Shown: in pieces, positions 17,625-25,479 of the stretch
How the letters are laid out: each line of letters starts with the position of its first letter
Numbering within the stretch: position 1 is the stretch's first letter
From: Actinoplanes lutulentus
GTDB taxonomy: Bacteria; Actinomycetota; Actinomycetes; Mycobacteriales; Micromonosporaceae
Length of the DNA stretch: 64,000 bases
Assembly (NCBI RefSeq): GCF_003259845.1
Contig: NZ_QLMJ01000014.1
Coordinates: 1 to 64,000 of the forward strand
Direction: 5' to 3'
Notes under the pieces: model-generated
The model's database searches: none
What the model was told of the DNA's origin: nothing
Seen by the model: the letters and a program-made list of their open reading frames with translations, nothing else
Translations under genes and position numbers: made by a program

Positions 17625-18419
17625 ATGGCATGTGAGCGGTGGCGCGAGATGCTTTCCGCGCAGTTGGACGGCGAGGACGACCCGGCCCTGCGGCCGCTGG
17701 TCGACGAACACCTGGCCGGGTGCACCGGCTGCCGGGACTGGCTGGACCGGGCGGCGGCGGTGAACCGCTTGACGCGTACTGCTCTGGTGCCCTCGGTGCC
17801 GGATCTGAGTGACGCGATCCTGGCCGCCCTGCCTCCGGCGGCTCCGCCTTCGCCGGTCAGGAAAGCAGCGCGCCGGCTGCCGGTGACCACACTGCTTTAT
17901 ATAGCGCTGGCGCTGGTCGGCACGGTGCAGCTGATCCTCGGGCTGACCCAGGTCGGTGGCGGGGTAAGCGCCGGGCACGACCACGCCGGGCTGGACGCGA
18001 CCCCGGGCCACCTCTGGCACGAGTCCGCCGCCTGGAACGTCGCGGTGGGCGCCGGCTATCTCTTCATCGCGCTGCGCCGGACCCGGCCGACCGGCCTGCT
18101 GCCGATGCTGACGGCTTTCGTCGCGATGCTGCTGCTTCTCTCGGTCAACGACCTCACCGGCGGCCGGGTCGACGTGACCCGGCTGGTCGGCCATGGTTTC
18201 GTGATCCTCGGTTACCTGCTGGTGATCGCGTTGTCGCGCGGCGCCGGGGAGACCGCCCAGCCGCCTGGCCGGCGGGCCGGCGTGGGCTGGCGGGCCCGGT
18301 TCGACACGGTTGCCGAGGCGGGGGCCGAGCCGCAGGTCAGGCCGGGGCTGCGGTTGTTGCCGCCGACCGGCCCGCTCACCGCGCGGCAGGTCTCGCACAA
18401 CGAGGATCAGGCAGCCTGA
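17625..18419 (+). CDS. HC2-type zinc-finger integral membrane protein (putative anti-sigma factor)
   Basis: The 264-aa protein starts with a zinc-finger HC2 module (CERWREMLSAQLDGE, then HLAGCTGCRDWL, with the H-x3-C-x2-C ligands). Four hydrophobic segments follow (about residues 90-110, 135-155, 160-180 and 185-205), and then a basic tail. HC2 fingers on membrane proteins are typical of ZAS anti-sigma factors, but there is no sigma gene next to it. It may be an orphan anti-sigma factor or a redox-sensing membrane protein. It ends directly against the convergent LexA-controlled gene. Confidence 0.72.
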   Translation: MACERWREMLSAQLDGEDDPALRPLVDEHLAGCTGCRDWLDRAAAVNRLTRTALVPSVPDLSDAILAALPPAAPPSPVRKAARRLPVTTLLYIALALVGTVQLILGLTQVGGGVSAGHDHAGLDATPGHLWHESAAWNVAVGAGYLFIALRRTRPTGLLPMLTAFVAMLLLLSVNDLTGGRVDVTRLVGHGFVILGYLLVIALSRGAGETAQPPGRRAGVGWRARFDTVAEAGAEPQVRPGLRLLPPTGPLTARQVSHNEDQAA

Positions 18420-18653
18420 TCAGCGGACCGGCGGGCGCACCGAGAGCTCGCGCCACTCGTCCGGGCCGTTCAGCAAGGAGCGGACCAGGTCCAGCGCGGC
18501 GTCCTCGCTGTTGAACTCGAAGAAGTGCGAAGCGCCGTCGGAGCCACCGGCGCGCTGTTCGACGTACCACTGGTCGCCGCTGACGCGTAAGTAGACATCC
18601 TTGCGGGCCAGCCGCCCCCACTTGCCGTTCCACCAGTGCTTACGCTGCTCCAT
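18420..18653 (-). CDS. Small conserved-looking protein of unknown function, probable SOS-regulon member
   Basis: The 77-aa product is rich in Trp, Arg and acidic residues, has no membrane segment and has no family that I recognise. Two halves are visible: a basic segment (KHWWNGKWGRLARKDVYLR) and an acidic C-terminal helix (FNSEDAALDLVRSLL). It could be a small DNA- or protein-binding factor. Its promoter carries a perfect LexA box inside the -35/-10 spacer, and the ATG sits six bases after the -10 hexamer without a Shine-Dalgarno, which suggests LexA repression and a leaderless mRNA. It lies between mscL (same strand) and the convergent HC2 gene. Confidence 0.7.
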   Translation of the reverse strand: MEQRKHWWNGKWGRLARKDVYLRVSGDQWYVEQRAGGSDGASHFFEFNSEDAALDLVRSLLNGPDEWRELSVRPPVR

Positions 18654-18692
18654 CCCGGCACTGTATCGAACAAATGTTCGAACAGTGCCGGG
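18654..18692 (-). promoter_or_regulatory. Perfect LexA (SOS) box nested in an 11-bp inverted repeat, upstream of the 77-aa gene
   Basis: TCGAACAAATGTTCGA at 18666-18681 is a perfect match to the actinobacterial SOS box TCGAAC-N4-GTTCGA. It is flanked by exact 11-bp arms, CCCGGCACTGT at 18654-18664 and its complement at 18682-18692, so the whole 39 bp can form a hairpin with the LexA site as its loop. On the minus strand TACAGT (18665-18660) is a -10 candidate six bases before ATG 18653. The outer hairpin could also end mscL transcription. Confidence 0.82.
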
Positions 18693-18716
18693 TGGGGCGA
18701 TCTTTTTCGGTACGCG

Positions 18717-19175
18717 TCAGCGCGGGGGCTCCGCGTGACGGCCGAGGACCTCGTCGAGGGCGCTGTTCGGCACCTGGTTGCCCTGGCCACGCAGCAGCGC
18801 GTCACGGATCTCGGTGAGCAGCTTGACCTCTTCGCTGGGCGCCTTCGGCGGCGGCTCCTCGCCACGACGGCGACGCTCGGCCAGCTTGTTCAGCGGCATG
18901 ACCACGAGGAAGTAGAGCACCGCGGCGGTCAGCAGGAAGGTGATCAGGGTGTTGATGAACGCGGCGTAGGTGAATTCCACACCCTCGGCCGGCGACACGG
19001 AACCGGCGAGTTCACCGGTCCCGCCGGAGATCCACTTGATAAGAGGCTCAAGGAAAGACTTGGTGAAGCTGCTCACGACGGCGGTGAAGGCAGTGCCGAT
19101 CACCACGCCGACCGCTAGGTCGACGACGTTGCCGCGCATGATGAAGTCTTTGAAGCCTTGGAACATTTTGCTCAC
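18717..19175 (-). CDS. mscL: Large-conductance mechanosensitive channel MscL
   Basis: This 152-aa channel opens under membrane tension to release solutes during hypo-osmotic shock. FQGFKDFIMRGNVVDLAVGVVIG is the family's N-terminal helix and first membrane segment; the second segment (LITFLLTAAVLYFLVV) and a charged C-terminal helix bundle region follow. The GTG at 19175 (MSKMFQGF) has GGGAG five bases upstream and gives the normal length for actinobacterial MscL. The longer open frame upstream is not needed. Confidence 0.95.
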   Translation of the reverse strand: MSKMFQGFKDFIMRGNVVDLAVGVVIGTAFTAVVSSFTKSFLEPLIKWISGGTGELAGSVSPAEGVEFTYAAFINTLITFLLTAAVLYFLVVMPLNKLAERRRRGEEPPPKAPSEEVKLLTEIRDALLRGQGNQVPNSALDEVLGRHAEPPR

Positions 19176-19287
19176 GGGCACTCCCGGGGGGGCTGAAGTT
19201 CGTCCGGCGACGGACGTGCCCGCCACCGGTCGGCGACAAACTACGCCGACCGGTCCGGTCGCGGGTATTTCGACGCGCGGTGCGGCG

Positions 19288-19641
19288 TCAGTCGAGCGCC
19301 GGCTCCTCGGCCGAGACCGCCTCATCGACGCTCGGGTAGGTGTGCAGGACCTCGACCAGGCCGCTCACCTCGAGAATGCGCAGAACGCCTCGCTGAGGCG
19401 CGGCCAGGCGGACCGTGCCGCCGGCATCGTCGGTGCTGTTCTTCGCCCGGACGAAGACCGAGAGACCGGTGGAGTCGCAGAACGACACCTCGGCCAGGTC
19501 GAAGATCAGGCGGGTCCGGCCCTTTTCCAGCAGGTCACTGATCTGATCCTGCAGTTGGGGGGCGGTCGCCATGTCGAGCTCGCCAGCCACCGAGACGACA
19601 ACCATGTCGCCGCGCTGTTCCGTTTGTACCGTCAGGGACAT
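19288..19641 (-). CDS. STAS-domain anti-sigma factor antagonist (RsbV/SpoIIAA-like)
   Basis: The 117-aa single-domain protein has the antagonist core LIFDLAEVSFCDSTGLSVF, with the phosphorylatable serine at about residue 57 in CDSTGL. When dephosphorylated by a PP2C phosphatase, such proteins bind the anti-sigma kinase and free the sigma factor. It has a GGAGG ribosome site and is divergent from the RsbR-led operon 163 bases away, so it is a plausible substrate for the kinases and phosphatases next door. That pairing is inferred. Confidence 0.88.
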   Translation of the reverse strand: MSLTVQTEQRGDMVVVSVAGELDMATAPQLQDQISDLLEKGRTRLIFDLAEVSFCDSTGLSVFVRAKNSTDDAGGTVRLAAPQRGVLRILEVSGLVEVLHTYPSVDEAVSAEEPALD

Positions 19642-19804
19642 TCGCCGACCTCCAGTTATTGCTGAACGGTACTCCAGGTACCCGGGGATGCGCAGAACCG
19701 GACCGGACTGTCCCGGTCCCTATATTTGGTCTACAGCAAGTAACGGACCTTCTGATGGTAAAGTCCGGCCGTTGTGCACGGTTCATGTGGTTGGGGAGGC
19801 AGCG

Positions 19805-20659
19805 GTGCCGCTGAGTTCGGACGAGGCGAGTCGCTTCGCCGACCTGCTGAAGGAGCACGCGGAGTCACTGACGGCCCGATGGGTCGAGCTGGCCGGCGCG
19901 AGCCTGCGTGGCCGGTTGAGCAGTGCTGAGCTGCGGCGACAGCTGGACGATCTCCGGAAAGGTTTCGAGCAGGCCATGCGGTCCGGCTCGGCACACCTGA
20001 CCGACGAGGGGTCGGCTGAGCTCCGTGCCCAGCTCGCCGAGATCTCCGGCCATCGTGCGCGCCAGGGCTTCAGCGCCACCGAGACAGCGGTCAGCATCTT
20101 CGCGCTCAAGGACGCGGTTCTGGAAGCGCTCGGTAACGGTGACGACGCGGGCACGTTGCGCGATTACGTCGCGTTCTCCGCCTTCGTGGACCGGGCCGCG
20201 CTCTTCACCTTCGATAGTTACGTCCAGGTCCGTGAGTCGCTCATCGCCGATCAGGCCGAGCAGCTGCTGGAGCTCTCCACCCCGGTGGTGAAACTCTGGG
20301 ACGGCGTCGTGGCGGTGCCGCTGGTCGGCACGCTCGACTCGGCCCGCGCCCAGGTGGTGATGGAGCGTCTGCTGCAGACCCTGGTGGACACCGGCTCGCC
20401 GTACGCGATCATCGACATCACCGGTGTGCCGGCCGTGGACACCCAGGTGGCGCAGCACGTCCTCAAGACCGTGGTGGCCGCCCGGCTGATGGGCGCGGAC
20501 TGCATCATCTCCGGCATCCGCCCGCAGATCGCGCAGACCATCGTGGCGCTCGGCATCGAGTTCGGCGACATCGCGACGAAGGCCTCGCTCGCCGACGCGC
20601 TGCGTTACGTGCTGAACAAGACCAACCGCTCGCTGAACACCAAGCGGACGGAGCGCTGA
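19805..20659 (+). CDS. rsbR: Stressosome protein RsbR (RsbRD-type N-terminal domain plus STAS)
   Basis: The 284-aa protein is a stressosome scaffold and sensor. Residues 1-155 are a helical RsbRD-like sensory domain (FADLLKEHAESLTARWVEL). The STAS domain from about 165 keeps both phosphorylation sites known from Bacillus subtilis RsbR: Thr213 in AVDTQVAQH and Thr245 in IRPQIAQTIV. The start is GTG 19805 with GGGGAGG a few bases upstream; a longer upstream frame has no such site. It opens a six-gene operon (rsbR-rsbS-rsbT-rsbX-like-kinase-REC/PP2C). Confidence 0.9.
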   Translation: MPLSSDEASRFADLLKEHAESLTARWVELAGASLRGRLSSAELRRQLDDLRKGFEQAMRSGSAHLTDEGSAELRAQLAEISGHRARQGFSATETAVSIFALKDAVLEALGNGDDAGTLRDYVAFSAFVDRAALFTFDSYVQVRESLIADQAEQLLELSTPVVKLWDGVVAVPLVGTLDSARAQVVMERLLQTLVDTGSPYAIIDITGVPAVDTQVAQHVLKTVVAARLMGADCIISGIRPQIAQTIVALGIEFGDIATKASLADALRYVLNKTNRSLNTKRTER

Positions 20660-20660
20660 C

Positions 20661-21080
20661 GTGGAACGTGTGCCGGTCCTGAAGATCGGCGACATCCTCC
20701 TCGTCTCGATCCAGATCGACATGGAGGACCAGGTCGCCCTGCAGCTGCAGGAGGACCTGGCGGATCGGATCGTGGCGACCGGCTGCCACGGCGTGATCAT
20801 CGACATCAGTGCGCTCGACATCGTCGACTCCTTCGTCGGCCGCACGCTCGCCACCATCGCGTCCGTCTCCCGGGTGCTGGACGCCGAGACCGTCGTGGTC
20901 GGCATGCGTCCCGCGGTGGCGATCACCCTGGTCGAGCTGGGCCTGTCGCTGCCGGGGATCCGTACGGCTCTGAACGTGGAACTCGGCATCGAGTTGCTCG
21001 CCCGCTCACGCCAGGACGAACTGACGGAACTCGACTTCGACGAGGATGAGCCCGACGCGGCAGCGGTAAGCACGTCGTGA
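20661..21080 (+). CDS. rsbS: Stressosome scaffold protein RsbS
   Basis: The 139-aa STAS protein would form the stressosome core with RsbR and hold RsbT until phosphorylated. The conserved site is Ser57 in DIVDSFVGR, as in B. subtilis RsbS, and GMRPAVAITLVELG follows. The start is GTG one base after the rsbR stop. The C-terminal 20 residues are acidic (ELDFDEDEPDAAA) and look unlike the compact B. subtilis protein. It overlaps rsbT by four bases. Confidence 0.9.
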   Translation: MERVPVLKIGDILLVSIQIDMEDQVALQLQEDLADRIVATGCHGVIIDISALDIVDSFVGRTLATIASVSRVLDAETVVVGMRPAVAITLVELGLSLPGIRTALNVELGIELLARSRQDELTELDFDEDEPDAAAVSTS

Positions 21081-21481
21081 GCGACGAGGGTCAGCGGCTT
21101 CCGGTCACGACCGATCAGGACGTCGTCCGGGTCCGTCAAGCGGTGCGTACCTTCTCGGTCGCGGTGAAGCTCTCCCTGGTGGACCAGACCAAGCTGGTCA
21201 CCGCCGCGAGCGAGCTGGCGCGCAACACGCTGGTGTACGGCGGTGGCGGCGAGGTCGTGGTGACCCGTGTGCAGAACGAGCGCCGGGCCGGCATCAAGAT
21301 TGTTTTTGCTGACGAGGGACCGGGCATCGTCGACCTGACCCTTGCGCTGACCGACGGATACACCACCGGTGGCGGCCTCGGGCTCGGTCTCAGTGGCGCA
21401 CGTCGCCTGGTCGACGAGTTCGAAATCGACACCGAACCGGGTAAGGGCACCACGATCACCATCACCAAATGGTGCCGATGA
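21077..21481 (+). CDS. rsbT: Switch kinase RsbT (GHKL serine/threonine kinase)
   Basis: The 134-aa kinase phosphorylates RsbR and RsbS and then leaves to activate a phosphatase. The GHKL boxes are visible: N-box ASELARNTL, G1 DEGPGI, G2 GGLGLGLSGARRL. It starts at GTG inside the end of rsbS (GTGA overlap) and ends overlapping the next gene, a pattern of tight translational coupling. The released kinase's usual partner RsbU would here be one of the PP2C proteins encoded downstream. Confidence 0.9.
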   Translation: MSDEGQRLPVTTDQDVVRVRQAVRTFSVAVKLSLVDQTKLVTAASELARNTLVYGGGGEVVVTRVQNERRAGIKIVFADEGPGIVDLTLALTDGYTTGGGLGLGLSGARRLVDEFEIDTEPGKGTTITITKWCR

Positions 21482-22509
21482 GCGGAAGCACGGTGGCGTC
21501 GATGCCTGAAGGACTTCTTTCCGAGGGGGTCTGGTTCCGGGTTGACGAGGCCGTGACCGCGGCTTCGGTGCGACGGGCCGCCGAACGGCTCGCCACCGAA
21601 CTGGGTATGCCACAACGCCGGATCTCGGACCTCTCGATCGTCGCCGCCGAGGCGGCCGGCAACCTCGTCAAGCACGCCGACGAGGGAGTGATGCTGGTCC
21701 GGGCGGTCCGCATGGCGGATCAGGCCGGCGTCGAGATTCTGGCGATCGACCGCGGTCCCGGGATCGCCGACATCGACCGGGCGATCGGCGACGGGCACTC
21801 CACGGCCGGCACCCTGGGCATCGGGCTCGGGGCGATCCTGCGCCAGGCCAGCCGATGGGACATGCACTCGCTGCCGGGCAAGGGAACCATCCTGGCCGTG
21901 CAGGTGTGGCCGGAGGCGACACCACCGGAGGCCTGGGTGGCCGGGCTGACCCGGCCACTGGCCGGCGAGCAGGTCAGCGGTGACGCGTACGCGGTCCGTG
22001 AAGAGGGTGACCGGCGGCAGGTGCTGGTGAGCGACGGTCTTGGCCACGGTGGTCTCGCGGCCGCCGCGTCGCAGGAGGCGGTGCGTACCTTCCTCTCCGG
22101 GACGTTCACCGGGCCGACCGGTGCCGTGGAGGCCCTGCACCGGGCACTCGGGCACACTCGCGGCGCTGCGCTCGCGGTCGCCGAGCTGGACACTCGTGCC
22201 GGCGTGGTCCGGTACGCCGGGCTGGGCAACATCTCCGGCACCGTGCTGGCCCCGGACGGAACCCGGCGCGGAATGGTCTCGATGCCCGGCATCGCGGGTC
22301 ACCAGCGCCGGCAGGTCCGGGAGTACGACTATCCTCTGGTCCCGGGATCGGTCGTGCTGATGCACACTGATGGCGTGGTGGATCGCTGGACCGCGGCCGA
22401 CTATCCCGGCCTGCTCACCCGCTCGCCCGCGGTGATCGCGGCGACGGTGCTGCGCGACGCGGGTACGCGCCGGGACGACGCCGGCGTGCTGGTGGCGCGG
22501 TCGTCATGA
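21478..22509 (+). CDS. GHKL ATPase fused to an RsbX-like PP2C phosphatase domain
   Basis: The roughly 343-aa protein joins an RsbT/RsbW-like ATPase domain (residues 10-140: AAEAAGNLVKHA, DRGPGI, GTLGIGLGAILRQA) to a compact SpoIIE/PP2C domain (about 155-340: VSGDAYAVREEG, VSDGLGHGGLAAAAS, MHTDGVVDRW, RDDAGVLVARS). RsbX resets the stressosome by removing phosphates from RsbR/RsbS, and this domain resembles it. Kinase and phosphatase folds in one chain suggest a switch that can act both ways, or a degenerate ATPase used as an anchor. The start is ATG 21478, overlapping the rsbT stop. Confidence 0.83.
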   Translation: MSGSTVASMPEGLLSEGVWFRVDEAVTAASVRRAAERLATELGMPQRRISDLSIVAAEAAGNLVKHADEGVMLVRAVRMADQAGVEILAIDRGPGIADIDRAIGDGHSTAGTLGIGLGAILRQASRWDMHSLPGKGTILAVQVWPEATPPEAWVAGLTRPLAGEQVSGDAYAVREEGDRRQVLVSDGLGHGGLAAAASQEAVRTFLSGTFTGPTGAVEALHRALGHTRGAALAVAELDTRAGVVRYAGLGNISGTVLAPDGTRRGMVSMPGIAGHQRRQVREYDYPLVPGSVVLMHTDGVVDRWTAADYPGLLTRSPAVIAATVLRDAGTRRDDAGVLVARSS

Positions 22510-23855
22510 CCGGGCCGACCGGCGAGTCGCTGATGAGCATGCGCCTGCGGATCGAGCAGGACATCTTCGCGGTGCGGCAGCTCGGCCGGGAGGTGGCGCG
22601 CGCCGTCGGCCTGGAGACACAGGACCAGACCCGGTTCGCCACGGCCATCAGCGAGGTCGGCCGGGTGCTGCTCGCCGAAGGCCCGGACACGGAGGTCGTG
22701 TTCAGCGTTCGGGCGTACGGGGTACCTACGCTGCACGTGACGATGGCGCAGCCGGTCTCCGGTGAGGCGGGCCAGGTGGCCGGGCAATTGCACCAGGTCG
22801 GCCGGCTGGTCGACACGATGGAGGTCGACGATGGTGATATCGGAACAGTCGTACGGATGGCCCGGCGCCTGCCGGCCGGCGCTCCTGGATTGACATCCGC
22901 TCGCATGGACGAGATACGCACCCGGCTGGCGCAGCACGTTCCCGGCACCCCTCTCGACGAGCTGGCGGCGCAGAACCAGCAGCTCATCGCGGCGCTGGAC
23001 GAGGTACGCGCGCAACGCGACGACCTGGCTCGCCTCAACGCCGAGCTGGAGGAGACCAACCGCGGTGTGATGGCCCTCTACCACCAGCTCTCCGAGGAGC
23101 TGGAAGAGACCAACCGCGGTGTCGTGGCGCTCTACGCCGAGCTCGACGAGAAATCGGTGCAGCTACGTGCCGCGAGTGAGGCGAAAAGCCGGTTCCTGGC
23201 CAACGTGAGCCACGAGCTGCGCGCGCCGGTCACCGCGATCATCGGGCTGGGCCGGTTGCTCACCGACTCCGGCTCGGACGACCTCACCGAGGAGCAGGAC
23301 CGCCAGGTCGACCTGATCCGCACCTCGGCGAGTGACCTGCTGACCCTGGTCAACGGCCTGCTGGACCTCGCCAAGGCGGAGGCCGGCCGGATCGAGCCGA
23401 ACTGGTCGGACGTCGACCTCAAAGCGATGTTCGGCCAGCTCCGCGGCACGCTGCGGCCGCTCGCCACCCGCCCCGAGGTGGATTTCGTGGTCGACGAGCC
23501 GTCGGTGCCGACGTTGCGCTGCGATGAGGTGCTGCTCGCCCAGGTGCTGCGCAATCTGCTGACCAACGCGCTGAAGTTCACCGAGTCCGGCTCGGTGCGG
23601 CTCAGCGTGCGCCGGGTCGACTCCGACGTCGAGTTCACGGTCGCCGACACCGGCACCGGCATCCCGCCGGAGCTGCACGAACGAATCTTCGAGGAGTTCT
23701 TCCAGGTGCCCGGCAGCAAACCGGTGAGCGGCCGGGGCACCGGCCTCGGCCTGCCCTACGCCCGCCGGCTGGCCGGCGTCCTCGGCGGCGGCCTGTGGGT
23801 CGACTCGGTCCTCGGCACGGGCAGTACCTTCACGCTGCGGCTCCCCGCCTCATGA
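22506..23855 (+). CDS. Sensor histidine kinase with an N-terminal RsbT-like domain
   Basis: The 449-aa soluble kinase has an N-terminal segment (1-125) resembling a worn GHKL anti-sigma domain (ARAVGLETQDQTRFATAISEVGR) without clear nucleotide boxes. A coiled coil follows with a duplicated ELEETNRGV element (about 175-215), then HisKA (FLANVSHELRAPV, phospho-histidine near residue 236) and HATPase (NLLTNALKFTESGS, DTGTGIP, GRGTGLGLPYARR). There is no membrane segment, so input probably comes from the partner-switch proteins. It overlaps both neighbours by four bases and should phosphorylate the downstream REC-PP2C protein. Confidence 0.87.
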   Translation: MTGPTGESLMSMRLRIEQDIFAVRQLGREVARAVGLETQDQTRFATAISEVGRVLLAEGPDTEVVFSVRAYGVPTLHVTMAQPVSGEAGQVAGQLHQVGRLVDTMEVDDGDIGTVVRMARRLPAGAPGLTSARMDEIRTRLAQHVPGTPLDELAAQNQQLIAALDEVRAQRDDLARLNAELEETNRGVMALYHQLSEELEETNRGVVALYAELDEKSVQLRAASEAKSRFLANVSHELRAPVTAIIGLGRLLTDSGSDDLTEEQDRQVDLIRTSASDLLTLVNGLLDLAKAEAGRIEPNWSDVDLKAMFGQLRGTLRPLATRPEVDFVVDEPSVPTLRCDEVLLAQVLRNLLTNALKFTESGSVRLSVRRVDSDVEFTVADTGTGIPPELHERIFEEFFQVPGSKPVSGRGTGLGLPYARRLAGVLGGGLWVDSVLGTGSTFTLRLPAS

Positions 23856-25417
23856 CCGACATCCCCCGCGCCGGTGTTCAGCCCCGGGTGCAGGCCACGG
23901 TCCTGGTCGTCGACGACAGCGCCACGAAGCGATACCTGCTGGTCAGCTGGCTGACCCGGGCCGGTTTCACGGTGCTGGAGGCGGAGACCGGCGGCGAGGC
24001 GCTCAGCAAGCTGCTGGAGATCGAGGCCGACCTGGTCGTGCTCGACGTGAAGCTTCCGGACATGAGCGGTTTCGAGGTCTGCGAGCAGATCAAGACCGAC
24101 AAACGGTACGGGGTTCTGCCGGTCATCCACGTCTCCGCACACGCCGTGGATGTGAACGACCGCACCCAGGGGCTGAACCGGGGCGCTGACGCGTACCTGA
24201 TCGAGCCGATCGAGCCGGACGAGCTGATCGCGACGTCGCAGGCCGTGCTGCGCTATTACCGCGCGCGGCGCCGCGCCGAGCAGCTCGCCGAGCGGATGGT
24301 CCGGCTCGCCGAGACCACCCTGGCGATCAACTCGGCGTCGACCCTGCAGACCCTGCTCGCCGCGGCGGCCGAAGGCGCGTACGACATCTTCGGCGGTTCG
24401 GTCGCGGTCGTCGCGGAGACCTCCGAGGGCGAGAGCCTGGTCGCCGCCGGCAAACCCGCGACGGTACGCCCATGGGCGGTACCCGAGCAGAACGTGGCCG
24501 TGGGATCGCTGGTCCGCACTGACGAACCGGCGGACTGGGACGTGGTCGACTGGCCGGCCGGCGAGACCGTCGCGGTCGCCGCGGCCCGGCTGCGCCCCGA
24601 CCGGCCGCCGGTTTACGTCGCCGCCGCGGGTAGCTCGCAGAACCCCGGTTTCCCGGTGCTGCGGCAGCTCTCCCAGGCGGTCGCGGCGGCGGTGGAGGCG
24701 CAGCGGTCGTTCGACGAGGAGCACCGGATCGCGGTCACCCTCCAGCGCAGCCTGCTGCAGTCCGAGCTGCCGAAGGTGCCGGGTGTCGAGCTCGCCGTCC
24801 GGTACGAGCCGGCCGGCGCGCAGACCGAGGTCGGTGGCGACTTCTACGAGCTGACAATGCTCGGTGGCGAACTGCTGGTGGCGATCGGTGACGTGGCCGG
24901 GCACTCGTTGCATGCCGCCACGGTGATGGCCGAGCTGCGGCACGCGGTTCGGGCGTACGCGGTGGAGGGACATCCGCCGGGCGCGGTGCTGGAGCTGGTC
25001 AACCGGTTCATGCGTACCGTGCTGCCGCACGATTCGGCGACGCTCTGCCTGCTCACGCTGGACCCGGCCACCGGGCGGATCCGGATGGCCAGCGCCGGCC
25101 ACCTGCCGCCGCTGGTGCACGTCGACGGCGAGGCGACGTTCCTGGCGCCGCGCGGGCCACTGCTCGGCATCGACGCGCCGCGCCGGGCCGAACTCGAGCT
25201 GACCCTGCCGCCCGGCGGGACGCTGGTGCTGTACACCGACGGTCTGATCGAGCGGCGTGACGCCGACATCGACGTCGGTCTGGGAGCGTTGAAGGCGATC
25301 GCGAGCGAGGTCGAGCCGGATCTCGACGCGTTCTGTTCCCGGTTGCTGAGCCGGCTTGCCGGCCCTGGTGAGCAGGCTGACGACATCGCTGTAGTGGCGC
25401 TGCGTCGCAGCGCCTGA
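23852..25417 (+). CDS. Response regulator with PP2C/SpoIIE phosphatase output (RsbU/RssB-like)
   Basis: The 521-aa protein has three parts. First is a REC domain (VLVVDDSATKRYLL; phospho-acceptor Asp65 in VVLDVKLPDMSG; 10-130). The middle is a GAF-like region (about 150-290). Last is a PP2C/SpoIIE domain (EVGGDFYEL, IGDVAGHSLHAA, LYTDGLIERR, ADDIAVVALRR). Phosphorylation of REC by the adjacent kinase probably controls dephosphorylation of a STAS antagonist. The start is ATG 23852 overlapping the kinase stop. It ends the six-gene operon. Confidence 0.9.
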   Translation: MTDIPRAGVQPRVQATVLVVDDSATKRYLLVSWLTRAGFTVLEAETGGEALSKLLEIEADLVVLDVKLPDMSGFEVCEQIKTDKRYGVLPVIHVSAHAVDVNDRTQGLNRGADAYLIEPIEPDELIATSQAVLRYYRARRRAEQLAERMVRLAETTLAINSASTLQTLLAAAAEGAYDIFGGSVAVVAETSEGESLVAAGKPATVRPWAVPEQNVAVGSLVRTDEPADWDVVDWPAGETVAVAAARLRPDRPPVYVAAAGSSQNPGFPVLRQLSQAVAAAVEAQRSFDEEHRIAVTLQRSLLQSELPKVPGVELAVRYEPAGAQTEVGGDFYELTMLGGELLVAIGDVAGHSLHAATVMAELRHAVRAYAVEGHPPGAVLELVNRFMRTVLPHDSATLCLLTLDPATGRIRMASAGHLPPLVHVDGEATFLAPRGPLLGIDAPRRAELELTLPPGGTLVLYTDGLIERRDADIDVGLGALKAIASEVEPDLDAFCSRLLSRLAGPGEQADDIAVVALRRSA

Positions 25418-25442
25418 TTCTTTTTCGTCCTCCTTCGATGGC

Positions 25443-25472
25443 TTGACTCTGGCTATTCACTGAGTGAATAGT
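25443..25472 (+). promoter_or_regulatory. Promoter with perfect 19-bp palindromic operator of the PadR-ABC operon
   Basis: CTATTCACTGAGTGAATAG at 25453-25471 is an exact inverted repeat (9-bp arms, one central base), nine bases before the PadR start. TTGACT at 25443-25448 is a good -35. An AATAGT at 25467-25472 overlaps the right arm as a -10 after an 18-base spacer. A regulator bound here would block RNA polymerase, which is the usual way PadR proteins repress themselves and the linked exporter. The leader would be very short or absent. Confidence 0.8.
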
Positions 25473-25479
25473 ACCGGAC

